Shown piece after piece: positions 17,175 through 26,978 of a stretch of DNA of 64,000 nucleotides. Source of the DNA: Candidatus Rifleibacterium amylolyticum. GTDB taxonomy: Bacteria > Muiribacteriota > Ozemobacteria > Ozemobacterales > Ozemobacteraceae. The stretch is taken from NCBI GenBank assembly GCA_009917695.1, contig JAACJG010000008.1, positions 62,001 to 126,000 on the forward strand, in the 5' to 3' direction. The position numbers were made by a program, and so were the translations under genes. How positions within the stretch are numbered: the stretch's first letter is position 1; the number at the start of each line of letters is the position of its first letter. Under the pieces are notes generated by a model. The model did no database searches. It was given only the letters and a program-made list of their open reading frames with translations, and was not told where the DNA came from.

Positions 17175-20069
17175 ATGCAAAAAGCGAACGGGCAGCAGAC
17201 TCCCAATATCTTATCGCGCTGGTATTCGCCGGCCCGAAGCCTCGTCTTCTTTTGTCTGCTCATAATTCTTCCCACTCTGACCGTAGGGCTGACCCTCAAC
17301 ATGGTTCAGAACAACCTTGCCCGGGACGAAGAACAGCAGAATCTCGACGAGATGGCCGAAATGACTGCGCACATGGCTCGACTTGCCAACCCTGAAACCT
17401 ACTTTCAGGAAACCCTGAGAAGAGTCTGCGACTCGTTCCGCTGGGCCTCTTCGACAGAAGATATCGCTCGGCCTGAAAAAAAAGACATTCTCGAACTGTT
17501 TCTTTTCGATTCTAACGGGGTAAGGCTGGCATGGCCCGATGGCGAAAGCAGTAAGCGCAAAATGTCAGAAGATTACATCCAGATTCTGCTGCGTTTGCGC
17601 AAAGAGCCAGACAGTTCTCTTACCCGACGCGAACAGAACATTGCCTCGACCTTCTCTGGCAACCAGGCCACAGTGCACAGTCTCGCCCGCAGTCCAGAAA
17701 CTCTGGTCAGTTTTCAAGGTCTGGGCATGCGCAGATATGGTGCCTGGTTCGAATTGCGGCTGCCCGGGAACATGGGTGAAGGGCACCTGATCGCCTGGCT
17801 CAATACCGATGAAATATCAAGGTATGAGCTGGCTGATAATGCGATAAGAAAGATCAGCCAGCTGGCAGGCGAAAACTATACTTTCGCCTGGATGGATCTC
17901 AATAACCCCGATAAGACCGGAGTTACCGGCAACCTCAGGATTCGTGAAGAAAGCAGAAAACTCCTCGCTACCGAGGGCATGAAATCAGGCTTTCGCCTCA
18001 ATGACGAACTTGTCGCAATCAACGACACTCCAGAAGGAATCAGGCTCATCGGCTCGCGGCACGTCAGCCCGCCACCGCCACTGCTGCTTCATTATTTCAA
18101 TTTGCTGCGCATGACAATTCCGGTTTTTCTTTTGTTCATGCTGTGGAAAACAGTATTCCTGGTTCGCCTCGATCTGTCGGCAGGCTTACAGTTCTCACTG
18201 ATTTTTGGTTTTACCGCCATTGCAGGCATTCTGATACTCTTCACAGGAACACTGGCTTATCAGTATGAAAAGCAGAATTCACTCGTGGGTGACTACAAGC
18301 ATCGCGCCGTTGAGATCCTCGAAAAAGTCGATCGCAACTTTACCTCCTCATATGGCGACCTCATCCGACAATATCGCCATCTTAATCAGCAGCTCAAAAA
18401 CCCACAGCAGCCGCCGGCAAAAATACTTGAGCCGCTTGCCATCGCACAAGCCGATGACAATATTGCGTTTGCCAGCTACTCAGACACTGCCGGGAACTTT
18501 CTCTTCAAGGCACCCGATGCTTTCGCGACCGGCAATACCAATACAATCGAGAGCAAATACGCCAACCTGATCGGAGGCGTGTCTTCGCAGTTGATCAAAA
18601 CCTTCAATTCTTCTCGAACGACCGCTTACAAATATACAGACGACCCGCTGGGCGTAACTACCGTAACCGCGCGACCGGTCGAAGGACTTCTGGCAAACCG
18701 TTCGACGCTGCAAAACATTACTTTTGACGGCGATGAAACACTTACCTTTCTCGATCTCACCATAGACGATAATGATACCGCCTCTGGCTGCCTGTTTATC
18801 GTGCACGAACCGAGAAAAATGCAGCTGAGCTATCTCGCGGTATCTGCCAGCAAACTGGCGGCTTCAACCGGCTTTACCCTCGCTGCCTTTCCCAAAAAAC
18901 ATGCTGACCGCAACGCATATTACCCGCGCTATTCTCTGACCAACGAGCTGCCGCTCTGGAAACTTCAGGATCTGATCAACCAGACCCAGGTAAGTTCTTT
19001 TAAACATGGCAGAATAGATGGGGTCGAAGTTCTGGTAGCAGCCATACCCGGCCATAACCTGCGTAATTACAATCTGTTCCTGATAATGCCTTTTGAGCCA
19101 ATCCGTAATGAAGCAAGCAGGCTTTCAGGCATTTTTGTTCTGGGCTCACTGCTGGCACTTATATTTATTACCTTCCTCGGGTTGATACTCACAAATACCC
19201 TTATTCAGCCGATTTCTATGCTGGCCGCCAATGCGACTGCCCTTCAGAAAAGCGAATTTTCAAGAAGCGAAGAAATGACCTTCTCAGAAACCAATGAGCT
19301 GGAAAGCATCTCTACCGGCTTGACCGACCTGATTCTCAAGGTCAGAGAGTTCAACGAAGGGCGCTCGATTAAGCGTCACCTTCTGCCCCCTGAGCCGATG
19401 ATAATAGGGAAACTGGTTCTCGACGGCTTTCAGATCAGCAGAAACAGCGATGAAAAAGAAATCTACCACTTTGCCAGACTCGACGAAAATCTCGCCATTG
19501 CTTTTTTGATGCGCACAGATCAGTCCGGTATCGAAGCGTCTCTTAATCTGTCTATGGCAAGAATGGCAGTCAGACTGATCTCAGAGGAACTCAACGTTCG
19601 CTCGCCGTTCCAGATACTCAAAGATCTCGAAGAGTATTTCAGAATAAATCTGCGCCGAAGGCTGACTGGTGACTTCTTTCTGATGATACTCGACATGAAC
19701 GAGAAATTACTGAGTTACAGTGGCTGCGGTGCCATAAAATTCGCCATCTGCAATCTCAAAGAACGAAATGTTGACATTATCGATCTGCCACCCTGTGAAA
19801 TCGGCAGTTCAGAATTTTACAACTTCGGCAAACAGGAGACGCAGATATCCGACGACTCTCTTGCCATCGCCTTGTCGCCAGTCTTTACCGAAAATTGCCA
19901 GGAAAAGCTGAAAACCCTGTTGCCATCACTGGCAATTAAGCAGCGTGAAGGCAAACCAGTCAGACCAACGCTGCAAAAAGAAGCAGAAGCAAGCTGCGGC
20001 AAAGAATTCAAAGAAACTGCCAGTCTTATTGTAGCGCACGTTTCTGCAAACCGGGAGACACCTTCATGA
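17175..20069 (+). CDS. membrane sensor with HAMP and degenerate SpoIIE-like phosphatase domain
   Basis: 964 residues. Hydrophobic segments at about 19-38, two near 310-360 and one near 650-672 enclose two extracytoplasmic sensing regions. A HAMP-like linker follows (TNTLIQPISMLAANATAL). The last 230 residues align in layout with SpoIIE/PP2C serine phosphatases, but the metal-binding acids are lost: the GGDFYD block reads like DEKEIYHF, the GDVSGHG block like MRTDQSGIEAS, and the closing DDxT is absent (ETASLIVAH). It is probably a pseudo-phosphatase. Its stop overlaps the next start (ATGA at 20066-20069), so the two chains are translationally coupled and likely work together. Regulatory partners (anti-sigma-factor antagonists) are not in the window. 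Confidence 0.85.
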   Translation: MQKANGQQTPNILSRWYSPARSLVFFCLLIILPTLTVGLTLNMVQNNLARDEEQQNLDEMAEMTAHMARLANPETYFQETLRRVCDSFRWASSTEDIARPEKKDILELFLFDSNGVRLAWPDGESSKRKMSEDYIQILLRLRKEPDSSLTRREQNIASTFSGNQATVHSLARSPETLVSFQGLGMRRYGAWFELRLPGNMGEGHLIAWLNTDEISRYELADNAIRKISQLAGENYTFAWMDLNNPDKTGVTGNLRIREESRKLLATEGMKSGFRLNDELVAINDTPEGIRLIGSRHVSPPPPLLLHYFNLLRMTIPVFLLFMLWKTVFLVRLDLSAGLQFSLIFGFTAIAGILILFTGTLAYQYEKQNSLVGDYKHRAVEILEKVDRNFTSSYGDLIRQYRHLNQQLKNPQQPPAKILEPLAIAQADDNIAFASYSDTAGNFLFKAPDAFATGNTNTIESKYANLIGGVSSQLIKTFNSSRTTAYKYTDDPLGVTTVTARPVEGLLANRSTLQNITFDGDETLTFLDLTIDDNDTASGCLFIVHEPRKMQLSYLAVSASKLAASTGFTLAAFPKKHADRNAYYPRYSLTNELPLWKLQDLINQTQVSSFKHGRIDGVEVLVAAIPGHNLRNYNLFLIMPFEPIRNEASRLSGIFVLGSLLALIFITFLGLILTNTLIQPISMLAANATALQKSEFSRSEEMTFSETNELESISTGLTDLILKVREFNEGRSIKRHLLPPEPMIIGKLVLDGFQISRNSDEKEIYHFARLDENLAIAFLMRTDQSGIEASLNLSMARMAVRLISEELNVRSPFQILKDLEEYFRINLRRRLTGDFFLMILDMNEKLLSYSGCGAIKFAICNLKERNVDIIDLPPCEIGSSEFYNFGKQETQISDDSLAIALSPVFTENCQEKLKTLLPSLAIKQREGKPVRPTLQKEAEASCGKEFKETASLIVAHVSANRETPS

Positions 20070-23000
20070 GTGGTCACAGCAAAAGCACGATTACACGCTG
20101 GCTCCTGATAGTGGCTCTGACATGGGGCATTCCTGCCGCGATTCTATTCACCGGAGCCAAGCTGTTTCTCGACGACAAAATCACCCGCAGCAGCGCTTTG
20201 ATAATCGACAACATCGAGCAGCGCCTCGACAACTTTGCCTATGACAGCTCGCCGACGCGCTTTTTCCAGCCGCGCCTGAACGGGCTTTTTCGCCAGCTCA
20301 AAGGCCTTTCGCCCAGCCTCGACATTCTCGAAAAAATCATAGCAGACTTCGATCGACAGTGGCCGAAGCAGATGATGGAAGTCTATCTGTTCAACGGCGA
20401 GGGAGCAGTTTTTCCGATCAGAGGCGCCCGCGAAGAACATGAGGTTTTCTTTAAACTCATCAACGCCGGCTATGAAAACACCAGCATTTCGCCGGAGCAG
20501 CTGAGTCAGGCCGGCAAGCTTTTTCCAGCCCCTGATCTGATGCTTACCAGAGCCAGAGAGCAGCGCGACCGCGTAATCGAGCTTGGCAACCCCGATCGCT
20601 ACTCGCTTTGTTACTTCGACTTCGACCGGGCAATTCGCGGACGTTCTGTCGCCGGGATTCTCGTATTTATTCATTACAACAAAATGGATATAGGTAATAT
20701 TCTCGACACAACGGTCAATGCTGCTGACCCGGTACATTTCGGCTATATAGGCGAGCAAAGCGCAAACCTCCCCGAAATTCTGGCCGACCTCGATCAGGAA
20801 AGGCTTGTCGATTATTATCTGCAATATCCAACCAGCTCTTTCGCTCTTGCCGGAAAACTCATTTCGATTAAACGCCTGAACCCGAGCACTCTGCTGGTCG
20901 GAGCCTTCACAGCGCCAGAGCACCCATGGTTACTGATCAGCATCTGTCTGCTGTTGTTTTTGGTCTGTAGCGGACTGTTTATCCGGCTCACTTACCGCAT
21001 AGTCGTGTTAAACGTTCGTTTTCAACACAACATGAGACAACGCCTGATCGGGTTGTTTGCACTCTGTTACGCATTGCCGATCGCAGGCTCCAGTTTTCTC
21101 ATAGTCCAATATCTGCGCGAACTCAAGCATTCGATGATTCTGGGAGAAAAGCAGTCAAACTATCGGCGTCTGGCCGACATAGACGCCGGATTCTCGCGCT
21201 TTATCACCGCCAAGCTCCTCGATTTCAGAAATTTCAGCGAAAATTTAAGAAAGCATATCGACGACAAAGACCGCCTGAGCGCGATGCTTAAAGCAAAATA
21301 TGACAGTTTCGAAGCTGACAGCATCCACATGGTTTCTTCGACTTCAGAATTGATCTATTCAAACGACCTGATGACGGCAGAAGTCCGCCGACACTTCAAG
21401 CAATCAAACCAGCAGCGCCAGAAAATTCTCGACAGCTGGAAATACCGTCAGGCCGCTATTTCAGAGCGCCACATAAAAGCTCTTTTCAGTAACGGCACCA
21501 CAGATGGACTGGCAGAGGAACCAGAAAGAGGAGAAGGCCATGGAGCTTTCATCAAACTCTTCAACAGCACTGCCATGGCGGCGATGGATTACTACAACCA
21601 GTCAAACAACATAATACAACCGCTTAAACGCTCAAGTTCCAGTCTTGTAATCGACACCATCATCGAGTCAAATACCCAGTCACTCTTTCAGTCTGCCCGC
21701 ACCAACATCGGCAAATTCACCAATATTCAGGGGATGTCAGAGATATTCCTTGGCTATCTCGATGTTCTGCCTGGGACGGAAGGCGAGGCCTGGTATGCAT
21801 TTGCCATGCTGGTCGATCTGATAAACTTCCAGAGACAGTATTTTGAGAGTCTGTTCAGCGATCTGCGCTCAAGACGCGATATTCTTAACCGGATATTTCC
21901 TGAAGAAGACATCAGGGCAGTTTCGACGCACCAGTATGCCGCCAACTTTCCATCAGTTCTTGAATTCAAGAATTTCGAAGCGATAATCAGACGCAGTGAT
22001 AATGATTTTAAGACATTCACGCAGCAGATGATGATAGATGGCCGTGAAAGCCTGGTCAGCGTTCTGCGTGGCTCATATCTCAAACATTACCTTCTTATCA
22101 AGATTTCTCCGTTAGACCGACTCAACGAAGCTTATCACAAGCGCCTGAACATAATTGTCATAATTTTTGCCGTTCTGTTGATCATGGGTCTGGCACTTGC
22201 AAGACTGTTAACCAGACTTCTGATATTACCAATAAGCGACATCATGATCGGCGTAAAGGCCCTTGCAAAAAGGAATTACGAGCATCGCATACCTGTTCGC
22301 TCAGAAAACGAATTCGGTGTTATTGCCCGGGCTTTTAATGAATCTGCTGCTATTCTCAAAAAGCTTACCATTTCCGAAAAAATTCGAAAGCAACTCTACC
22401 CCGAGCTTGAGTTCCGCTGCGGCAGTTATCTGATTACAACCGCCAACTCGAACTCCAGAATAATCCTCAGCGACTTTTTCGACTATTTCCCGCTCAAGCA
22501 GGGAGCTTACGCGGTAATGCTGGCTGAAGTTTCAGGCAATGATATCTCAGCCGCATATCTGACCGCCATGCTCAAAACATCTTTTACTCTTCTTTCACCC
22601 AGTTTCCCGTTCGGGCCAGACACAATTCTGAAAAAGCTCAACGAAATTTTCATGCCCTATTACCAGAAAGGTCATATGACCACATGCCTCATCGGCATGA
22701 TCGATTCGACCAACGACCAGATGCTGTGTTCGAATGCCGGACAATCCTATCCCATCAGCATCTCAACCCAGCCTGAAGAAAAAACCTTCGTCAGCATGCC
22801 TTCATCACCTTTGGGAATCAGCGGCGAAAGCAAATTCAACAAAAAAGTGATCAGCCTCGACAAGCGAACCACCATACTTTACTCAGATGGTGCAATTAAT
22901 CTGCTCGATCAGAATGGCGAAAAACTCGGTCAGGAAAGATTCATGGAAATCGTCTGGGATAGCCTGAAAGCAGACCCGCGTAATCCCGCCGAAGAAATAC

Positions 23001-23080
23001 TCAAACGCCTGGAAGCAATTGCGATGAGCGTGCCATGGCGGGATGATATCACCATAATCTGCATTCAGAACCGTATTTAG
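20066..23080 (+). CDS. membrane sensor with HAMP and SpoIIE-type PP2C phosphatase domain
   Basis: 1004 residues. Membrane segments near 11-30, 287-310, 325-350 and 690-712 surround two large extracytoplasmic parts. HAMP is at about 710-765 (LILPISDIMIGVKALAKRNY). The SpoIIE-like domain (about 790-1000) keeps Asp803 (LSDFFDYF), NAGQSYP, LYSDGAINLLDQNGE and the closing pair Asp993-Asp994 (RDDITIICI), but the GDVSGHG block reads AEVSGND with Glu821 in place of Asp. Activity is plausible but not certain. From known families, such proteins dephosphorylate STAS anti-anti-sigma proteins. GGGAGA lies 10 bases before the ATG. It shares overall architecture with the upstream overlapping gene, which points to an old tandem duplication. 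It converges with the next gene only 3 bases away. Confidence 0.88.
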   Translation: MSGHSKSTITRWLLIVALTWGIPAAILFTGAKLFLDDKITRSSALIIDNIEQRLDNFAYDSSPTRFFQPRLNGLFRQLKGLSPSLDILEKIIADFDRQWPKQMMEVYLFNGEGAVFPIRGAREEHEVFFKLINAGYENTSISPEQLSQAGKLFPAPDLMLTRAREQRDRVIELGNPDRYSLCYFDFDRAIRGRSVAGILVFIHYNKMDIGNILDTTVNAADPVHFGYIGEQSANLPEILADLDQERLVDYYLQYPTSSFALAGKLISIKRLNPSTLLVGAFTAPEHPWLLISICLLLFLVCSGLFIRLTYRIVVLNVRFQHNMRQRLIGLFALCYALPIAGSSFLIVQYLRELKHSMILGEKQSNYRRLADIDAGFSRFITAKLLDFRNFSENLRKHIDDKDRLSAMLKAKYDSFEADSIHMVSSTSELIYSNDLMTAEVRRHFKQSNQQRQKILDSWKYRQAAISERHIKALFSNGTTDGLAEEPERGEGHGAFIKLFNSTAMAAMDYYNQSNNIIQPLKRSSSSLVIDTIIESNTQSLFQSARTNIGKFTNIQGMSEIFLGYLDVLPGTEGEAWYAFAMLVDLINFQRQYFESLFSDLRSRRDILNRIFPEEDIRAVSTHQYAANFPSVLEFKNFEAIIRRSDNDFKTFTQQMMIDGRESLVSVLRGSYLKHYLLIKISPLDRLNEAYHKRLNIIVIIFAVLLIMGLALARLLTRLLILPISDIMIGVKALAKRNYEHRIPVRSENEFGVIARAFNESAAILKKLTISEKIRKQLYPELEFRCGSYLITTANSNSRIILSDFFDYFPLKQGAYAVMLAEVSGNDISAAYLTAMLKTSFTLLSPSFPFGPDTILKKLNEIFMPYYQKGHMTTCLIGMIDSTNDQMLCSNAGQSYPISISTQPEEKTFVSMPSSPLGISGESKFNKKVISLDKRTTILYSDGAINLLDQNGEKLGQERFMEIVWDSLKADPRNPAEEILKRLEAIAMSVPWRDDITIICIQNRI

Positions 23081-23083
23081 AGC

Positions 23084-25258
23084 TTATTTTCTGTGGCTAA
23101 CAAAGCCCTGTAAATATACGATAGCCTTGCGCGCCAACGCTTTATCTCTATCTGCCGCGATTCTGAAAAATTCCCGCAACGCATCGAGATAAACCGGGTT
23201 CTTCTGGTACGACATGGCAAGAATGACATCGCACCTGATATCGAGCGAATCGTCATTAAGCATCTGCTTGAGAATTTCTTCAACCTGAGCGCCTTTCATG
23301 CGTGAAAGCACGAAAACCCCGGCCGATCTGACGCGCGCATCGCTGTTTTGTGGAAGGTTATGGAAGGCCTGCATGATTTTTACCGGGCCGAAGTTGTTGA
23401 GAGCTGTGCGGGCTGCCTGCGCCAGCAGCGGTATTTCCGAGCGCAAAAACGGACATAAATGTGGAATTGCCGGAACTTTTTTGGTCTGTTCCAGCCCCTG
23501 GATTGCGGCCAGAGCCACTCTCTGATCGTCATGGTAAAGTAGTCCGGCCAGAACATCGATAACTGCCGGATCAGCATAATTCCCCAGTTCTCTGGCTACA
23601 AAAGCCAGACGAACCGGCTCAGGCTTGGTCAAAACATATTCGATCAGATGCGGTATATGCTTCGGGTTTTTCTGAGCGAACATATCGCGCAGCTCCGCAT
23701 CGGTAATCGCCATCATCTTCAGTTTAACGGTAAGATCATCTTTGAGAGACTCTTCTGAGAGATCCATGCTGACGTTAAAATCTACGTCCGGCGCCATCGG
23801 CTCTTGATATGAGGGCGATGCTGCAGGGGCCGACGGTCGGGCAGCAGTTCGGTAACCGCCGACAGGAGGCTCTTCTCGGCGGGCCTGCGGCGAGATCTTT
23901 CCCTGCATGGCCTTGCGGCTCAGCTCACTCCAGAGTGAGTCCAGCTCCGGATCAGCCTGAACCGGCGCGCGCCGGCCGGGCCGAATCAATTCACGCAACT
24001 GCTCAATTTCGGCCTGATGTTTAGCCGTGATAGTCTGATAACTCGCTGCGGCTGGCGGAGCAGTGAGAGGCACTGTCGGGGCAACTGGAGCCACTGCTGG
24101 CGTGGCCGCTGGCTGAGCAGCCGAGGGAGCAACTGCTGACGCAGCTACCGGAGCAGGCCCTGCTGGCTTTTCCACCGGCTGTTTTTCTTCAGCATCTTCA
24201 TCGCTGCTTTCTTCAGCTTCTGGCTCATTTGCCTTTGCTTCAATGTCAGCGGTCTTTTCTTTGGCTGCTTTCGTCTTTGCTTTAGCTTTCTTTTTGGGTT
24301 GCGCTTTCTTATCTTCTGCCGCCCCAGCACCGTCACCTTCGGTTTTTTCAGCCTCTTTTTCAGCAGTACCGGCTTCTTTGGCTGCACCCTTCTGATCTGG
24401 AAGTTCATCCAGACTCAGTGCCGCGGCGGCGGCCTTTTTAGCCTTGATTTTTTTGGCGACGAATACTATCGGCAAAGCGATCAGCGCCAGAGCAATCAGG
24501 CCAAATCTGCGCGCAAGAACCATATAATAGGCTGTGGTCGCTGCCGGATATGGTTTTTTAGCCGATCTGGCCTTGCCGAGAAAAGTCATCGCCCGGCCAA
24601 GATCCGGCTTTTTCGCGTTCACGTAATACATTCCCTGAGCATAATCAGCCAGAGCACTTTCCGGGTCCTTGCTGGAAAGCTGGCGTGCCAGGCGGTTGAC
24701 CTGATTCCAGTCCGTCTTGTCTGAGGCCAGCTGAGCCTCGATGTAAATTGTTAGCAGCTCAGGGAGCTCGCCCACGGCATCCTCATGCTCCTGAAGAATG
24801 GCGATAACATCCTGATGTTTGCCGGCACTGGCCGGGCCATTGACCTTGGCGAGAAGCTCCTGGGGATCCGCGCTCAGGGCGGGTAACTCAGGGTGCAGAT
24901 CTTCACCCTCGCCGCCTTCTTCGCCCTCTTCAACTACTCCCCCGTCTTCCACGACTTCGCCAGCACCAGATTCGTCTAATACCTCATTTTCGCCTTCATC
25001 GACGGGGCCGCCCTCGTCTGGAAGCGGGCCATCTGCCGTCTCGCCCTCTTCTGACTGACCGCCTTCTCCAGATTGAGCGCCCTCTTCCTGTTCGGCGGCA
25101 TCGGCGGGTTCAGCGTCTGCTGCGGGATCAGCTGAGTCTTCGACAATGAACATGTCATCATCCTGAGCCAGGCCAGGCTGATGAATAACAGGCAAAACGA
25201 GCACCCACAGCAGAAAAAGCCAGAATGCTCTTTTTTCCTTACTGATAAACATATTCAA
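23084..25258 (-). CDS. membrane protein with acidic low-complexity region and HEAT repeats
   Basis: 724 residues. A signal segment (residues 10-30) is followed by a Glu/Gly/Asp-rich stretch (about 35-118) and a TPR-like helical region (120-240). A membrane segment lies near 245-262 (FGLIALALIALPIVFVAKK), followed by a Lys/Ala/Glu-rich and then Pro/Ala-rich cytoplasmic linker (265-470). The C-terminal 230 residues contain HEAT/armadillo-type helical repeats (for example DPAVIDVLAGLLYHDDQRVA and SLDIRCDVILAMSYQKNPVY). It is probably a scaffold that joins the envelope to a cytoplasmic partner. The start ATG overlaps the stop of the upstream small lipoprotein gene by four bases, so the two form an operon. 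Function unknown. Confidence 0.87.
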   Translation of the reverse strand: MNMFISKEKRAFWLFLLWVLVLPVIHQPGLAQDDDMFIVEDSADPAADAEPADAAEQEEGAQSGEGGQSEEGETADGPLPDEGGPVDEGENEVLDESGAGEVVEDGGVVEEGEEGGEGEDLHPELPALSADPQELLAKVNGPASAGKHQDVIAILQEHEDAVGELPELLTIYIEAQLASDKTDWNQVNRLARQLSSKDPESALADYAQGMYYVNAKKPDLGRAMTFLGKARSAKKPYPAATTAYYMVLARRFGLIALALIALPIVFVAKKIKAKKAAAAALSLDELPDQKGAAKEAGTAEKEAEKTEGDGAGAAEDKKAQPKKKAKAKTKAAKEKTADIEAKANEPEAEESSDEDAEEKQPVEKPAGPAPVAASAVAPSAAQPAATPAVAPVAPTVPLTAPPAAASYQTITAKHQAEIEQLRELIRPGRRAPVQADPELDSLWSELSRKAMQGKISPQARREEPPVGGYRTAARPSAPAASPSYQEPMAPDVDFNVSMDLSEESLKDDLTVKLKMMAITDAELRDMFAQKNPKHIPHLIEYVLTKPEPVRLAFVARELGNYADPAVIDVLAGLLYHDDQRVALAAIQGLEQTKKVPAIPHLCPFLRSEIPLLAQAARTALNNFGPVKIMQAFHNLPQNSDARVRSAGVFVLSRMKGAQVEEILKQMLNDDSLDIRCDVILAMSYQKNPVYLDALREFFRIAADRDKALARKAIVYLQGFVSHRK

Positions 25259-25584
25259 TCTCGAAACCTTACTCGAACTTTCTTCTTACCTCTTACAACT
25301 TCGTTAAGATAATCAATCTCATACTTGATTTCCTGCTCGCGCATGCTGATACGCTGCGAAAGATCGGGCTGCGGGCGATAAGGCGGCTTGCCGCGCCACG
25401 GATACCAGTCCTTGATAGCTGGTTCCATCTGCTTTGCCTTGAGAAGTTCATCGCGTCGCATCTGCTCAAGTTCGCGCTGATAGTATTTCGGACTTTCGGA
25501 AGGGGCCTGACGGCAGCCGGTAACTGCCAATGCGAAAAGACACCAGAGCAGCATTCTGCCGAGAGATTGCGGTCGAGCGTTCAT
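25255..25584 (-). CDS. small lipoprotein
   Basis: 109 residues. The N-terminal signal has a lipobox ending ALAVTGC (Cys24), so the mature protein should be a lipoprotein. The remainder is strongly charged and Arg/Lys-rich, with an aromatic-Pro patch (DWYPWRGKPPYRPQP) and a helical C-terminus. GGGG lies about 10 bases before the ATG. The stop codon overlaps the start of the HEAT-repeat membrane protein gene by four bases. The two proteins probably act together at the envelope. No family recognised. Confidence 0.8.
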   Translation of the reverse strand: MNARPQSLGRMLLWCLFALAVTGCRQAPSESPKYYQRELEQMRRDELLKAKQMEPAIKDWYPWRGKPPYRPQPDLSQRISMREQEIKYEIDYLNEVVRGKKKVRVRFRD

Positions 25585-25667
25585 AATGCGTCCCCGTTTC
25601 TGATAGACAATTCAGGCTATCTAATCGGGAAGAGGTCAGCTTTTGTTTAGCGATAAAAGACACTTTT

Positions 25668-26609
25668 TTATCTACCCTGCCTGCCCGTCTTATGCACTTC
25701 AGGCAGTGGTTTTCGCGAACTGATTTTCAGGTCGGCGTTTCCCAGCGTCACTCTGGTGTTGGGGGGCACCGATTCTGTCAGCCAGACATTGCCGCCGATG
25801 ACCGAATTTTCACCGATAAAAGTTTCACCACCTAATATTGTCGCTCCCGCATAGATCACGACAGAGTTACCTATGGTCGGATGCCGACGCGCCCGCCTGA
25901 TAACCTGGCCTTTCTTATCTCTCGGAAAATTGAGCGCTCCAAGAGTAACGCCCTGGTAAAGAGTTACATTATCTCCGATTACTGATGTCTCACCGATAAC
26001 CACGCCGGTACCATGGTCAATGAAAAAGCTCCTGCCGATCTGAGCGCCAGGATGTATGTCAACACCGGTGCGTGAATGCGCCCATTCAGTCATAATGCGC
26101 GGGATCAGGCGCAGACCACTGCTGTAAAAAAAGTGCGCTACCCGATAAACGCTGACAGCCTCAAGACCTGGATAGCTGAAAATAATCTCGTCATAGTTTA
26201 CCGCAGCGGGGTCATTAACGAAGGCAGCTTTGACGTCAAGGTCGAGTGCAGCGCGCAGGGCCGGAATGTTCTCAAGAAATGACATTACCATCATTTCAGA
26301 GGCGCGCTCGCATTGCCCGCAATGCTCGGGGCCACGTTTACAGCCATGAATGAGTTCGCGCAAAACCTGTGGTCTGAGTTCTTCGTAAATCCTGGCGACT
26401 CGATAGCCTATTCGCATATTGATCGTTTCGAACGACATTTCAGAATGTCCAAAGTAACCAGGATAAAGGATTATGAAGATATCACTGATCAGCTGATAAA
26501 TTTTTTCCTTGTCAGGCAAAGGGCTGTTGTCAAAATGCTGCACTTCCTTCTGGTCTTCATTGATCGACTTGAGAATTCCGTCTACGATCTTTTTCAATGA
26601 TTTTTTCAT
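25668..26609 (-). CDS. cysE: serine O-acetyltransferase
   Basis: 313 residues from the ATG at 26609, which has GGGAGC 6 bases upstream; an in-frame GTG four codons earlier overlaps that site. The enzyme acetylates serine with acetyl-CoA, the first step of cysteine synthesis. The C-terminal left-handed beta-helix is clear (GVDIHPGAQIGRSFFIDHG, VVIGETSVIGDNVTLYQGVT, RHPTIGNSVVIYAGATILGG). The catalytic Asp-His pair is in IDHGTG and the second His is in RRHPTIG. The N-terminus (about 1-130) is longer than in E. coli CysE and has a Cys cluster (CKRGPEHCGQC) near 100. This long form resembles the EpsC/SAT type of anaerobes. No cysK is adjacent. Its gene is monocistronic by spacing. Confidence 0.93.
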   Translation of the reverse strand: MKKSLKKIVDGILKSINEDQKEVQHFDNSPLPDKEKIYQLISDIFIILYPGYFGHSEMSFETINMRIGYRVARIYEELRPQVLRELIHGCKRGPEHCGQCERASEMMVMSFLENIPALRAALDLDVKAAFVNDPAAVNYDEIIFSYPGLEAVSVYRVAHFFYSSGLRLIPRIMTEWAHSRTGVDIHPGAQIGRSFFIDHGTGVVIGETSVIGDNVTLYQGVTLGALNFPRDKKGQVIRRARRHPTIGNSVVIYAGATILGGETFIGENSVIGGNVWLTESVPPNTRVTLGNADLKISSRKPLPEVHKTGRQGR

Positions 26610-26705
26610 AGCTGCTCCCACTGATTTTCACGTTTATACACGCATAAAATACAACGAATCAATGTAAAATTCCACTGCCAATAGTCGGGGCAAATCAGTT
26701 TTTAC

Positions 26706-26733
26706 TTGATGAACAGGTAATTTGGTTTATAAT
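26706..26733 (+). promoter_or_regulatory. sigma70-type promoter of the Ycf46-like gene pair
   Basis: TTGATG (26706-26711), 16-bp spacer, TATAAT (26728-26733). The leader is about 32 nt to the ATG at 26772, with AAAAGGA 12 bases upstream. Confidence 0.65.
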
Positions 26734-26771
26734 CAGATTAAGATCTGAATAAGCGAAAAGGAATCTGCAGT

Positions 26772-26978
26772 ATGAACGAAATGGAAATCTGCTTCCCGGA
26801 AAACGAAATAGTCGCTCAAAACACAGTTTTAGACAAACATTTTGCCAGCAACACCTATGGATATTGCGATCTTTTCGAAACCCAGCTGTTCAAGGAAAGC
26901 TGGTGCTCACTGCAGGAGAACGAAAACACTCTCTTCGACGCAACGCTTGAACAGCTGGTGAACTCGCTGCGACCATGA
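26772..26978 (+). CDS. 68-residue protein coupled to the Ycf46-like ATPase
   Basis: 68 residues, acidic and without a signal or membrane segment. It starts at an ATG with AAAAGGA upstream and follows a good promoter. Its stop overlaps the start of the AAA ATPase gene by four bases (ATGA, 26975-26978), which argues strongly that it is real and translated. Features are limited: three Cys (CFPEN, YGYCDLF, SWCSLQ) and many Glu/Asn. It may be a cofactor or adaptor of the ATPase. No homologue recognised. Confidence 0.72.
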   Translation: MNEMEICFPENEIVAQNTVLDKHFASNTYGYCDLFETQLFKESWCSLQENENTLFDATLEQLVNSLRP

